Of a stretch of DNA of 64,000 nucleotides, positions 54,144 to 63,216 are shown in pieces. The notes under the pieces are model-generated. The model ran no database searches. It worked only from the letters and a program-made list of their open reading frames with translations, and was not told the DNA's origin. Each line of letters begins with the position of its first letter. The stretch's first letter is position 1. This DNA comes from an uncultured Erythrobacter sp. (GTDB lineage: Bacteria; Pseudomonadota; Alphaproteobacteria; Sphingomonadales; Sphingomonadaceae), in assembly GCA_947503155.1 (NCBI GenBank), contig CANNCL010000001.1, forward strand, positions 124,001 through 188,000. The letters run 5' to 3'. A program made the position numbers and the translations under genes.

Positions 54144-54320
54144 TCAAGGGCAGGCTGAGCGAAGTAGTATATTATTCAGTCTTTTAGTAGACCTTGTGGC
54201 CGCCAAAGAGCCTCCGCCCCACTGACGACCCAAAGTGGCTTGCCGAGCAACCTTCCCATTTGTCTACTGAAGGTGCTTTAGTAGGAAGCGACGTCGTTTT
54301 GCGACCTAAGCTAGACCCAC

Positions 54321-56255
54321 TCAAGCGGCTGGTTCAGATGCTGCTTGGGCCCGTCTGGTTTCTGGCGTGATTGCTAGACCGAGCCCGGTGCAATCTATTG
54401 CTGGAGCAGCCTTTTTACGAAGCTCTGCATGGCCTAGTGCAGCATTTACAAAATCGGCAGAATTGTTTCCCTCGATGAAGCGACCTTCGAAGGTGTCCAC
54501 AGTTAGAAAGTTTTGCTCTGATGCAGCGGACGACCATGGGATGAAGTACTGCGAGACCATTGCTAAAATTGCCGCTCGTTCCGCTGGCTGAAACCCAGGC
54601 TCTCCTGGCGATCGTACTTCCTCAGTATTTTCCGACGCAGCTGCCTCAGCGGCATTCTCCACTACAGGGCCTTCACCTTCCGCGTTAGTGGTGGTTGCAA
54701 CATTTTCAAATGGGCCTGGCAGTGCAGTCGCGCCGTCCGATCTGGCCCTTTGATAAGCATCATAAAAGGATAGCAATGCACTCCTCGCTCGATTTCTTGC
54801 ATTATCTCGTTCACCCCGAACTTCGAAGGCTGTAACTCCGCAACGTTCAAGCTCAACTTTATCCAATGGCACCAGACCGGCCGACAACGAGCCACCGCGC
54901 TCAAAACCAGGGACTTCATCAAGCTGAGCGTCCGACACATAGCGAACCTCATACTGCCCCAGTGCCCTTACTGCATTGGCCCATTGACCTGACAAGTCGC
55001 TACGCCACCGCCGTGAGCGATATCCAACGATCAGCTCATCAGCAGAATCAAACAACTCGTTTACCTGCCGTGTTCGATCTTCTGCCAAAGTACTGATCCG
55101 GTCGCGGAAATTAGTCCAATCCTGATAGTCGATGAACTCGGCAGTGGCATTTTTGCCATGGTTATCGACGCGAAATGTCATGTAGAACTCGTCACGCACC
55201 TCTTCAAAATTAGGGTCTAATCCTCCGTCCGACCTACTTTCTGTCAACTTTGCAGGGCTGCAGGCATTGTCATTTTGAAATGTTTGACGATAGGATGAGG
55301 GGTTGTCCCCATCATCAGTCAAAGCAACCCAGTCACCAAGTCTTCGGTACAAGCGGCCGGTATTGTGATCGACACACATATTCCCCCATTGCATGGGCAC
55401 TTGGCGTTCCTGTTGGCGACGTATAACATAACGACCAGGAGTAAGCTGCGGCGCCCCATTTTCGGTGGCTGAACTGGACGAAAGCACAAACCGATAATCG
55501 AGCAAGACATCGTCACCAGAAGCACCTGATGCAAAACTCTGTCCAAGCTGCGAAAGTAGCGGAAGCACGCTTGCGCTTGCAGGACTGATTTGCTGCCCGA
55601 ATTCGGCTAGCCGGGTAAATAGGGCGGCAGTAGCTCCATTATCTCCATCCACCTCGACGACAACAATCTGTATACCGACCGAGCGCCCTGAGTATTCAGT
55701 GACGGTATACAACGGAATGTTGCTAAAGTTTAGCATCTGCCTTGGCTCGACGTCGCCAGAATAGTAGATCAAACGAAGACCAGATAAAGGATCCTCTGCA
55801 TCATTTGTTTGTGCGTCGGCTGACTGGCCTCGACCTACTTCACCTGCGACATTGTCAATAAAGCTAGGCGCTCCGTCCGCAGATGCCCCAAATTCGAAAA
55901 CTTTAGCAAGAACTGCAATCTCAGCAGTATCTCCAAATACTGATGATCCAAGTTCCCTGCCAAAAAAACTACCTTCTAAAAGTCGATGCCCCATCGCGGC
56001 CTGTTCGAGGCTGATCGAGTAATATTCTTGATTAGCGATCGGCTGCACGTCTGCTACCTCGCTAGGTAGATAGCGCCGGATCAAAGGAGCTGGAGACTGT
56101 GGGTCACAATTCTCACCACGGCATGACAGACGTTGCTTTGCCGGAGGCTCGGCGATGCGATAGTCGACTTGCCCCGTATCGACGTGCGAGCACCCGGCCA
56201 AAACAAACAGTATACCCGAAAAGGTCACAGTAGACCTAAATAAACCAAACTTCAT
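54321..56255 (-). CDS. Lipoprotein of unknown function (island)
   Basis: 644-residue protein with a clear lipoprotein signal: MKFGLFRSTVTFSGILFVLAGC, lipobox VLAGC, Cys about residue 22. ATG 56255 is preferred (GGGGG 5-6 nt upstream); the frame open to 56558 would run through the divergent promoter and overlap the giant gene. The mature region has no membrane helices. Residues about 25-60 are Pro/Cys-containing (CRGENCDPQSP). A central beta-rich part has LLDYRFVLSSSS and TPGRYVIRRQQERQVPMQWGN. A helical section (DRISTLAEDRTRQVNELFDSA) is followed by an acidic Glu/Ala linker and a C-terminal helical domain. No family recognised. Divergent partner of the 1792-residue protein. Confidence 0.8.
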   Translation of the reverse strand: MKFGLFRSTVTFSGILFVLAGCSHVDTGQVDYRIAEPPAKQRLSCRGENCDPQSPAPLIRRYLPSEVADVQPIANQEYYSISLEQAAMGHRLLEGSFFGRELGSSVFGDTAEIAVLAKVFEFGASADGAPSFIDNVAGEVGRGQSADAQTNDAEDPLSGLRLIYYSGDVEPRQMLNFSNIPLYTVTEYSGRSVGIQIVVVEVDGDNGATAALFTRLAEFGQQISPASASVLPLLSQLGQSFASGASGDDVLLDYRFVLSSSSATENGAPQLTPGRYVIRRQQERQVPMQWGNMCVDHNTGRLYRRLGDWVALTDDGDNPSSYRQTFQNDNACSPAKLTESRSDGGLDPNFEEVRDEFYMTFRVDNHGKNATAEFIDYQDWTNFRDRISTLAEDRTRQVNELFDSADELIVGYRSRRWRSDLSGQWANAVRALGQYEVRYVSDAQLDEVPGFERGGSLSAGLVPLDKVELERCGVTAFEVRGERDNARNRARSALLSFYDAYQRARSDGATALPGPFENVATTTNAEGEGPVVENAAEAAASENTEEVRSPGEPGFQPAERAAILAMVSQYFIPWSSAASEQNFLTVDTFEGRFIEGNNSADFVNAALGHAELRKKAAPAIDCTGLGLAITPETRRAQAASEPAA

Positions 56256-56522
56256 AGCAACCCCCAGAAACCCCATTCGGGCGCAGTTAGAACTGGTCAA
56301 AATAATCAATACCCAGCAATAAGAGCGCTCATACAATTGCATCTTATCGCTACTATAAGAGAGATCGAGAGAACACTTCAGAAAAACTATAGCCCCATAT
56401 TTTATCATGAAATCGCTGATTGCAGGATCTAATTGAGCGAATACAAAAGATTTTTCAGCATGGCTTGCAAGGCCAGCTTTCCATGATAACTTGCTTGTTC
56501 TTAACGGTGCGGGGGATCGGAA
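56256..56522. promoter_or_regulatory. Divergent promoter region of the island genes
   Basis: 267-bp AT-rich spacer between the oppositely oriented lipoprotein and giant protein genes; both promoters must be here or within the adjacent coding starts. It has several A/T-rich stretches but no box pair I can assign safely. Confidence 0.45.
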
Positions 56523-59500
56523 ATGTACAGAGAAGACCGGCTTGTAAATTCCACGCATCCACGGGCAAGCTCAGAGGGCATTGATGAAGTTCAGGAATAC
56601 CATGTTGACGGCACTATACACGGGCCTCATCTAACCTTATTTTCAGGAATTCAACCTAATTTAATCACACCAAATTTCAGCAGTTTCTTTGGGAGTGCTG
56701 TCGGAGACGCTGCACGCACTCTGCCATCTGCTTTATTGGCGGCAAACATTCGTGGCTATGGTGAGGGTTTTGGCGCCCCCCTTTATTTCGAAGCATCTGA
56801 AAACGCTATTTCGCCACGAGCGAGCGGACCGGACTTGGTAATCAGTGATGTTGACGTTGGTTCACAGGACATCGATTTTGGCGAAGTGGTCAATGAGACT
56901 TTCATCGCTGGCGAAACATTCAGCGTAACAATCGATATTCGTAATGAGGGCGATGCTGGAGCAGGATCGAGCCGAGCAGCAGTTTATCTGTCCATAGATG
57001 GCCAGCTCCAGTTGATGGACACAAATACCACACAATCGCTTGCCCCTGGTTCTAGAGATACCAACGAAACATTGAGCTTCAACCTCCCGTCAAATTTGGA
57101 GGCCGGTTTCTACTCAGTGATCGTAATCACTGACTATCGAAACGACGTCGTAGAATCGGATGAAGATAACAACGCGGTTGGTTTCTTCATCAACGTGGTT
57201 GACGGAGGTGACCCTGATCTGACCATCACCGATGTCGACGTGGGCACTCAAGACATAGATTTCGGTGAGACTGTCAATCAGGCTTATAATCCTGGTGATC
57301 CATTCAGCGTTACAATCGACATCACAAACGAGGGAGACGGAGCGGCGGCGTCGAGCCGCGCCGCAGTGTATCTAGTGGTCGACGGCGTAAATCAACTGAT
57401 GGACACCAATACGACGCAATCGCTCGATCCCGGCTCTAGGGATACAAACGAGACTCTCAATTTCACTATTCCGACGGACTTGGACGCTGGTACCTATTCG
57501 ATCCTAGTGATTACCGATTATCTTAATGATGTCGCTGAGTCTGATGAAAACAACAATGCCACCGGATTCTTCATCGCTGTAGAAGAAGCAGGCCAACCAG
57601 ACTTGATTATAGCCAACACTGAAGTTGGAAATCAGAACATCGTATTTGGCGACACCGTGTCTCAAATTTTCGGAGCTGGTGACACGTTCAGTGTGACCAT
57701 CGATATTCGCAACCAAGGTGATGGAAGCGCACCAGCAAGTGCGTCTGCAGTCTATTTGGTTGTCGATGGCGAGAACAGGCTGATGGGCACAAACTCAACC
57801 AATTCGCTTGATCCTGGCTCGAATGATTTCAATGAGAACCTCTCCTTCATTGTCCCCGCTGATATCGAAGCTGGCATCTATTCGATCCTTGTGATCACAG
57901 ACTACCAGAATGCCGTCGATGAAGCGGATGAACTGAACAATGGGACTGCATTTCTCGTCAATTTTGCTGACGATTACGCTGACGAACCGGGTGAAGCGGG
58001 CACGATCAATGGTGTCGGCACCTTAGGAGTAAATGACAGCATTAGCGGCTGGATTGGGTTGTCTGACGCCAATGATGATTCATTTGGCGATCGCGATGCG
58101 TTCCTCGTGTCACTCGTTAGTGGTCGAACTTACACATTCAGCGTCGACGGCAGCGAAGGTCTGACCGATGCTGTGTTCTCCATCCGGGATTCATCTTTTA
58201 ATAGAGTTGGCGATCTCAGCACAGAGGGCGACCCGGCAACTTTGACCTTTACCGCGCCGTCCTCAGGCAATTTCTTTGTTCGAGTTGGAACTGGAGTATC
58301 GGGTCAAACCGGTGCCTACACACTATCCGTATCCGAAGAGGCAGCCGCCGATTTAACGATCGCTAATGTCTCTGTTGGGCTTCAGGACATCAGCTTTGGC
58401 GATACGGTTGCGGATGCGTTTGATTCTGGCGACGTCGTAGATCTTACGATCGACATCACCAACCTGGGTAATGCAGACGCTCAGTCCAGTTCCGCCGCTG
58501 TCTACCTCTCTGTTGATGGCGAGCTTCGGCTTCTTGGGACAAACACCACGACTTCCTTAGCCGCAGGTTCAAGTGATACCGCTGAAGCGCTAAGCTTTTC
58601 GATCCCGACCGATCTCAATGCGGGTATCTACGCGGTACTCGTCGTGACGGATTATTTAGGTGCGGTCTCCGAAAGCGACGAAGACAACAATGCCACTGGC
58701 TTCTTTATCACCGTGGCTGGCGAAGTGGCCGATGACTTTGCCGACCAGCCCGGTGATGGAGGGACGCTGAATGGCGTGGGGTTGCTGAGCGTTGGTAGTG
58801 CTATATCTGGCGTCATTGGCGAGGCGGACGCCGATGATACATACGGAGACAAAGACGTCTTTTTGGTTAGCCTGGAAGCTGGCCAAACCTACCGTATCGA
58901 CCTTGTAGCACAGGATTTGCCGCTTGGTATCTTTACCGTTCGCGATCCGTCTGATTTTTCAAATGTGCTTCAGGTCAGCCGAATTGGAAGCTCTACATCA
59001 ACCGAGTTCATCGCTGATGTGAGCGGTAACTATTGGATCCGAATCGGAACAGGTGGTGAGCCAACCGATCAGGGCAGTTATGAACTCTCGGTCAGCAACA
59101 TCACCGCAGGCCAATCCGACGATCCTGCAGAGCCAGACCCACCAATTGATGATTATGCTGATTTCCCTGGCGATAGCAATTCGATCAACGGAATCCCAAC
59201 TCTGCAACCTGGCCGCTCGATTGGCGGCTTAATCGATTTCGCTGGCGACAGAGACGTTTTTGAAATCAATTTGGTCGAGGGCCAGAGTTACCAGTTCTCG
59301 CTGGAGAACGAGGCTCGCGATGGATTGGCCGAACTTCCCTCGGTATTTATGACTATTAGGAGCCCAAACGCTTTCGCCGAAGTACTTTCAAGAGACGGTG
59401 GCGGACAACAGGCCACGATCACATTCGACGCTAGAGAAACTGGGACATTTTTTGTTCGTATTGGCTCTGCTGGAACTGGCGAGCTGGGCGGCTACCGATT

Positions 59501-61901
59501 ATCAGTCGAGGCGTTGGGTGAAACACCAGCGCCATCAACCGTTGATGATGATCCATCAACTGATGATCCCTATGAAGTTGCACGGGCAGAACTCTTTGAT
59601 GCCATCGGTGAAGGAGCCGTAGAGCTCTTTTTGAATGATGCGGCCTGGGACGCTCTCATCGCCGCACTATTGAAACTCGATGCCGACCAAATTGCTGAGT
59701 TAGCGAAGGAATTGAAAGACAAGAAGCTGTTCGGGATTCTTCCTATCCAAACGTCGCTCGACGTATTCAACGATGTCCAAGAGGCAGTAGCAGAGGCTGA
59801 AGAAGGACAGGAAGCGAAGGCATTCTTTGTACAGTTGTTTGATAGCCTCGCTGAAACTCTGCTGATTTTTGTCCCAGCCACATTCGCGAGAAATCTTGGA
59901 CGTCGGCTAGGTGATCAGGGTGGGTTTGCCTTTTCAGCAGCGGTTGGTGCCGTAGTGGACATCGTATATGACTTTACGCTGTCACGCGTCGTTGAGTCTT
60001 TAGCTGAGGAGATTTTTGACAACTTTTCCAACAACAACGCTGAAGCACAGCAATCGATAGATGATACCGATCTTTCTATTGATGAAGCTCAAATTGTGAC
60101 GCTGGATACGGCTTGGTATCTCGAGACTTACCCAGACGCTTTGCAGGCTCTGCGAGAAGGGACAGCCGGTAGTGCGTACGCCCACTTCGTAACCGTAGGG
60201 ATTGATCTCGGTTATCAGCCGAACGCCGTTCAATCGCTCACTCGCGAAGAGCTCGTAACAGAGCTCTTTGAGAGCAGCGCACTAGCGCTCGGTAACTCCG
60301 CAATCTTAACTCTCGAGTTGGGTGATTATGCCGGAGATGGAACTTCAGGCGCTGAGATTCACGTTGGTGAAGCGATTAATTCGGAGCGCGGCACAGCTGG
60401 CTTACTTGAACTTGATGCCGGGCTAACTGCGTTCGCCAGTCGGAAGGCAAACGACTTGGTCGCCAATTTCACGGATAGCGCGATCAACTTCGCTTTCTTC
60501 GAGGGCAACAGTGACTGGGCCGAGGCATGGTCAAACGGCAACCAGTTGACACAGCAGTTTCGCGGCGCACTGGAAAGCTTACTTGGAGAAAACGTCGATC
60601 CGAGCCGGTACGGTTTTTTTGCAGTGTCCTCGCAATTCGGCACTCCTGACGACGTGCTGGCGCAGCTTCAAGATCAGGCTGGTTTCAATGAAGCCTTGGC
60701 GAATTCAGACTTTGACACGATCGGCATCGCAGAATTTGGTGGGCTGTGGGTCGTCATCTTAGCGGACCGTGAGCCCAACTATGTCGTCGAAGCGCCGAGT
60801 GAAGACACCTTGGCACGGACTTCACAATTCGGAAGCGCGGATTTCGATGTGCTGTTTGGCGGCTTGAGATCCTCCACACTCTACGGATTCGGAGGGGATG
60901 ACCTTCTGTTCGGAAGCAACGAAGTCGACATACTCATCGGAGGAGAAGGAAACGATGGGTATTCCGGTGGAGCCAACGTTGACACGGCTGTAGTCAGCGG
61001 CAACCGCTCCGAATATGCCGTGACCCAACGCCCGAATGGCACTTTCGACCTTGTTGGACCAGATGGCACAGATAGCCTCGTCAATGTTGAATTTGTGCAG
61101 TTCGACGATGAAATTTTGCGCCTCCTTCCGGGCACAGGTGTGTCGGTCAACTTTCAGACGGCCGATACGGCCGCATATCAGCCGGCAATGAGCTCCATCC
61201 GCGACTTCGATGGCAATGCACTCGGCGGTGACGGATCGTGGCTACGCATTGGCGAAGCAGATGTGAACGGCGACGGCGATATCGACCAGATTCTCGTAAA
61301 CGATGCGATCGGTCGGTTTGCGACCGTTGGCACTGCGCCAGATGGCCTGGTATATTTTGACGATCACAGCTGGGCTGGTGAAACGCGGGTTGCGGGCATC
61401 TATACCGATCCGCTCGTTGAAAGCGGCGATGTGGTCGCGGGCAGCGACAATGACAGCCAGCGCCGGTTCCAAAACGACCTGGAGATCGAAAACATCAACC
61501 GTGTGCTTGGTGCTGATGATTATGACGGCGACGGCATTCAAGAGGTGTTCTTCGCGCTGACAGACGGCACTGCCTATCTACGCGCCCTGATACATGACGA
61601 TGGCAACATTCGCTATGCGAACTATCAGAGCGAGCAGGAGGTGATCGATTACCTCACCGCCAATGGCTATGATGACACCACTTTTGGCGATTGGTTCGAT
61701 GGGTCTGAAAATTCATCCGATACGATAACGTTCGTGGCAGATGATGAGCAGGACAAACAAGCGTCGCGTCCGACCGAGATAGTACAGCTGCCAGGTGGCT
61801 TTGTTCCGCATGAAAACGATATCGAGGCAATGTTCGCCCAGCGACCCAGCGAAGGCCAGTGGCAGCAGTTCGATACGGTGCTCGTGGAATTCTTCGGCTA
61901 A
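56523..61901 (+). CDS. Giant multidomain protein: CARDB/PPC repeats, CAP-like, RTX-like and FG-GAP-like regions
   Basis: 1792 residues; GGGGG 7-8 nt before ATG 56523. No N-terminal signal peptide is seen. CARDB-like beta domains are at about 103-228, 230-352, 359-475 and 610-733 (PDLTITDVDVGTQDIDFGE, SDEDNNAVGFFI). PPC-type domains are at about 483-605, 737-865 and 876-998 (DDYADEPGEAGTINGVG, NFFVRVGTG). A helical region follows (1016-1158), then YLETYPDALQALREG near 1202, a CAP/SCP-like domain at about 1278-1419 (NSERGTAGLLELDAGL), RTX-type glycine loops at 1436-1493 (GFGGDDLLFGS, GGEGNDGYSGG), and FG-GAP-like calcium loops (DVNGDGDID, DYDGDGIQE) at 1556-1726. The lack of a signal peptide plus C-terminal RTX features suggests type I secretion, but no ABC/HlyD/TolC genes are nearby. 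Confidence 0.85.
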   Translation: MYREDRLVNSTHPRASSEGIDEVQEYHVDGTIHGPHLTLFSGIQPNLITPNFSSFFGSAVGDAARTLPSALLAANIRGYGEGFGAPLYFEASENAISPRASGPDLVISDVDVGSQDIDFGEVVNETFIAGETFSVTIDIRNEGDAGAGSSRAAVYLSIDGQLQLMDTNTTQSLAPGSRDTNETLSFNLPSNLEAGFYSVIVITDYRNDVVESDEDNNAVGFFINVVDGGDPDLTITDVDVGTQDIDFGETVNQAYNPGDPFSVTIDITNEGDGAAASSRAAVYLVVDGVNQLMDTNTTQSLDPGSRDTNETLNFTIPTDLDAGTYSILVITDYLNDVAESDENNNATGFFIAVEEAGQPDLIIANTEVGNQNIVFGDTVSQIFGAGDTFSVTIDIRNQGDGSAPASASAVYLVVDGENRLMGTNSTNSLDPGSNDFNENLSFIVPADIEAGIYSILVITDYQNAVDEADELNNGTAFLVNFADDYADEPGEAGTINGVGTLGVNDSISGWIGLSDANDDSFGDRDAFLVSLVSGRTYTFSVDGSEGLTDAVFSIRDSSFNRVGDLSTEGDPATLTFTAPSSGNFFVRVGTGVSGQTGAYTLSVSEEAAADLTIANVSVGLQDISFGDTVADAFDSGDVVDLTIDITNLGNADAQSSSAAVYLSVDGELRLLGTNTTTSLAAGSSDTAEALSFSIPTDLNAGIYAVLVVTDYLGAVSESDEDNNATGFFITVAGEVADDFADQPGDGGTLNGVGLLSVGSAISGVIGEADADDTYGDKDVFLVSLEAGQTYRIDLVAQDLPLGIFTVRDPSDFSNVLQVSRIGSSTSTEFIADVSGNYWIRIGTGGEPTDQGSYELSVSNITAGQSDDPAEPDPPIDDYADFPGDSNSINGIPTLQPGRSIGGLIDFAGDRDVFEINLVEGQSYQFSLENEARDGLAELPSVFMTIRSPNAFAEVLSRDGGGQQATITFDARETGTFFVRIGSAGTGELGGYRLSVEALGETPAPSTVDDDPSTDDPYEVARAELFDAIGEGAVELFLNDAAWDALIAALLKLDADQIAELAKELKDKKLFGILPIQTSLDVFNDVQEAVAEAEEGQEAKAFFVQLFDSLAETLLIFVPATFARNLGRRLGDQGGFAFSAAVGAVVDIVYDFTLSRVVESLAEEIFDNFSNNNAEAQQSIDDTDLSIDEAQIVTLDTAWYLETYPDALQALREGTAGSAYAHFVTVGIDLGYQPNAVQSLTREELVTELFESSALALGNSAILTLELGDYAGDGTSGAEIHVGEAINSERGTAGLLELDAGLTAFASRKANDLVANFTDSAINFAFFEGNSDWAEAWSNGNQLTQQFRGALESLLGENVDPSRYGFFAVSSQFGTPDDVLAQLQDQAGFNEALANSDFDTIGIAEFGGLWVVILADREPNYVVEAPSEDTLARTSQFGSADFDVLFGGLRSSTLYGFGGDDLLFGSNEVDILIGGEGNDGYSGGANVDTAVVSGNRSEYAVTQRPNGTFDLVGPDGTDSLVNVEFVQFDDEILRLLPGTGVSVNFQTADTAAYQPAMSSIRDFDGNALGGDGSWLRIGEADVNGDGDIDQILVNDAIGRFATVGTAPDGLVYFDDHSWAGETRVAGIYTDPLVESGDVVAGSDNDSQRRFQNDLEIENINRVLGADDYDGDGIQEVFFALTDGTAYLRALIHDDGNIRYANYQSEQEVIDYLTANGYDDTTFGDWFDGSENSSDTITFVADDEQDKQASRPTEIVQLPGGFVPHENDIEAMFAQRPSEGQWQQFDTVLVEFFG

Positions 61902-61923
61902 AAAATAATCAGGGAAAGCCGCA

Positions 61924-61957
61924 GCCCTGCCCGGTGCGTACCGAACAAGGGCAAGGC
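61924..61957. terminator. Possible hairpin after the giant island gene
   Basis: Stem GCCCTGCCC/GGGCAAGGC with one mismatch on the plus strand, 22 bp after the stop of the giant gene. There is no T-run behind it, so a terminator role is weak. Confidence 0.35.
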
Positions 61958-62042
61958 ACACATAAGGCGGAAGACCCGTTCAGTAGGCAAACTGCCAGGC
62001 CGAAGGCCAAAGCGCTCTCACCTTAAAGCCGCAGAAAACAAA

Positions 62043-62099
62043 GCTGAAAGTAGTGGTGCCGCTTAGAGGACTCGAACCTCTGACCCCATCATTACGAAT
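62043..62099. repeat. Right attachment repeat of the tRNA-Thr island
   Basis: Partner of 54087-54143, 56 of 57 bases identical, here part of the intact tRNA-Thr. The orientation is the same, as expected for attL and attR of an integrated element. Confidence 0.92.
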
Positions 62100-62129
62100 G
62101 ATGTGCTCTACCACCTGAGCTAAAGCGGC
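62054..62129 (-). tRNA. tRNA-Thr (anticodon CGT)
   Basis: 76-nt cloverleaf on the minus strand. The acceptor arm GCCGCTT pairs with AAGCGGC; the D-arm is GCTCAGGTGGTAGAGC; the anticodon stem CATCA/TGATG encloses loop TTCGTAA, giving CGT for codon ACG; the T-arm is AGAGGTTCGAGTCCTCT; CCA is encoded. Its 3' half was supplied by the integrated island. Confidence 0.97.
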
Positions 62130-62177
62130 ACAGAGCGCGGGGCCTGATGGTTTGCCGCCGCCGCGCAATTTAGAAAG

Positions 62178-62251
62178 TGGAGGCCCGAGCCGGAATCGAA
62201 CCGGCGTGCGAGGATTTGCAGTCCCCTACGTCACCACTCCGCCATCGGGCC
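62178..62251 (-). tRNA. tRNA-Cys (anticodon GCA)
   Basis: 74-nt cloverleaf on the minus strand. GGCCCGA pairs with TCGGGCC in the acceptor, the discriminator base is T as expected for tRNA-Cys, the anticodon loop CTGCAAA gives GCA, and the T-arm contains GGTTCGATTCC. CCA is encoded. It lies 48 bp upstream of tRNA-Thr on the same strand, so the two may be co-transcribed. Confidence 0.97.
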
Positions 62252-62427
62252 GAGCCGCCCTGTTACTAGGCGGAAGCGGCGCACTAGCGATTCGTTGCGG
62301 CAAAGGCAATGGAGGTTTCACGCTATTGCCTTTGAACGGTGCCAAAGAAGACGCGCGGCCTATCCAATAGAATACCTTACGCAGCGTCAGTCTGGACCCG
62401 GCCGCCACCTTTGGGCAAACACTGTTT

Positions 62428-63207
62428 ATGACAATTGCCAGCTTGCTAGAACCGATCACCGGAAAACCCGGCCCTGCCCGCCTCGATAGTGCCAGCGACT
62501 GGATGCAAGGGCGCACCATGTATGGCGGCGCATCTGCGCTGGTTGGCTTTACAATGGCGAAGCGTGCGTTTCCCGATCTGCCGCCGCTGCGCGCGGCTCA
62601 GGTTGGGTTTGTCGCGCCGCTGGGTGAGGAGATTGAGCTGTCAGCAGAAATTGTTCGGCAAGGGCGCAATGTCACGCAAATCAGAAGCGAAATTCACAGC
62701 GGCGGCAAAGTCGCTCTGACGGCGTTCTGGCTGTTCGCGGCGGAACGAGAAGCGAATGCGCTGCGCCCCGCCGATGCGCCGGAAAATTGGCCGGGTGCTC
62801 CTGAGAGCAGCGGTGTCGCGATGGCCGGTAAGGGGCCTAGCTTCATTCAAAACAATTTTGAAATCCGCTATGGCCAATCCAAGGAAGCCGATCACGGAGC
62901 CACGATCCGCCGCTGGGCGCGCTTAACTGAGGAACACGACCTTGATCCGGTCAGCAAGCTGGTATTGATGGGCGACGTCATGCCGCCGGGCGCCATGCGG
63001 ATTATGCAGCGCATCGGACCGATCAGCTCGATCAATTGGTCGTTCAACGTGCTTGATGCCGCAACACAGTCAGAAGGCGGCTGGTATCTCGCAGAAAATG
63101 CGAGCCAACACGCCGATTCTGGCTATTCTTCAGAACGGTTGCGCATGTGGGACACAGAAGGCCGCCAAGTGATTGACGGCCTTCAATGTGTTGCAGTGTT
63201 TGGCTGA
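62428..63207 (+). CDS. Acyl-CoA thioesterase family protein (double hot-dog)
   Basis: 259 residues with two hot-dog halves. The N-terminal half has QGRTMYGGASALVGFTMAKRA and LRAAQVGFVAPLGEEIEL; the C-terminal half has PVSKLVLMGDVMPPGAM and INWSFNVLD with a DAxxQxEGGWYLAENAS-like end. This matches the TesB-like thioesterase family that hydrolyses acyl-CoA. The start is ATG 62428 (MTIASLLEP). Convergent with the crotonase gene, 9 bp between stops. Confidence 0.85.
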   Translation: MTIASLLEPITGKPGPARLDSASDWMQGRTMYGGASALVGFTMAKRAFPDLPPLRAAQVGFVAPLGEEIELSAEIVRQGRNVTQIRSEIHSGGKVALTAFWLFAAEREANALRPADAPENWPGAPESSGVAMAGKGPSFIQNNFEIRYGQSKEADHGATIRRWARLTEEHDLDPVSKLVLMGDVMPPGAMRIMQRIGPISSINWSFNVLDAATQSEGGWYLAENASQHADSGYSSERLRMWDTEGRQVIDGLQCVAVFG

Positions 63208-63216
63208 GATGAGGAC

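Larger units (their letters stand above)
54098..62099. mobile_element. Genomic island integrated at tRNA-Thr (about 8 kb, no integrase seen)
   Basis: Bounded by the 57-bp direct repeats 54087-54143 and 62043-62099, with the intact tRNA at the right end. Only two protein genes lie inside, both more AT-rich in codon choice than the flanking genes. No integrase, excisionase, transposase or relaxase is visible. It is therefore either a decayed element that lost its integrase or one mobilised in trans. Short TTTAGTAG motifs lie near the left repeat and TTCAGTAGG near the right. Confidence 0.85.

Noticed and set aside
54144..54320. Search for an integrase remnant between the left att repeat and the lipoprotein gene
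   Set aside because: Translation by eye in this 177-bp stretch shows no recognisable recombinase motif.
56256..56558. N-terminal extension of the island lipoprotein up to 56558
   Set aside because: It would place the lipobox about 120 residues in and overlap the divergent giant gene.
62152..62370. Plus-strand open frame with SGGPSRNRTGVRGFAVPYVT
   Set aside because: It is the antisense reading of tRNA-Cys, not a gene.
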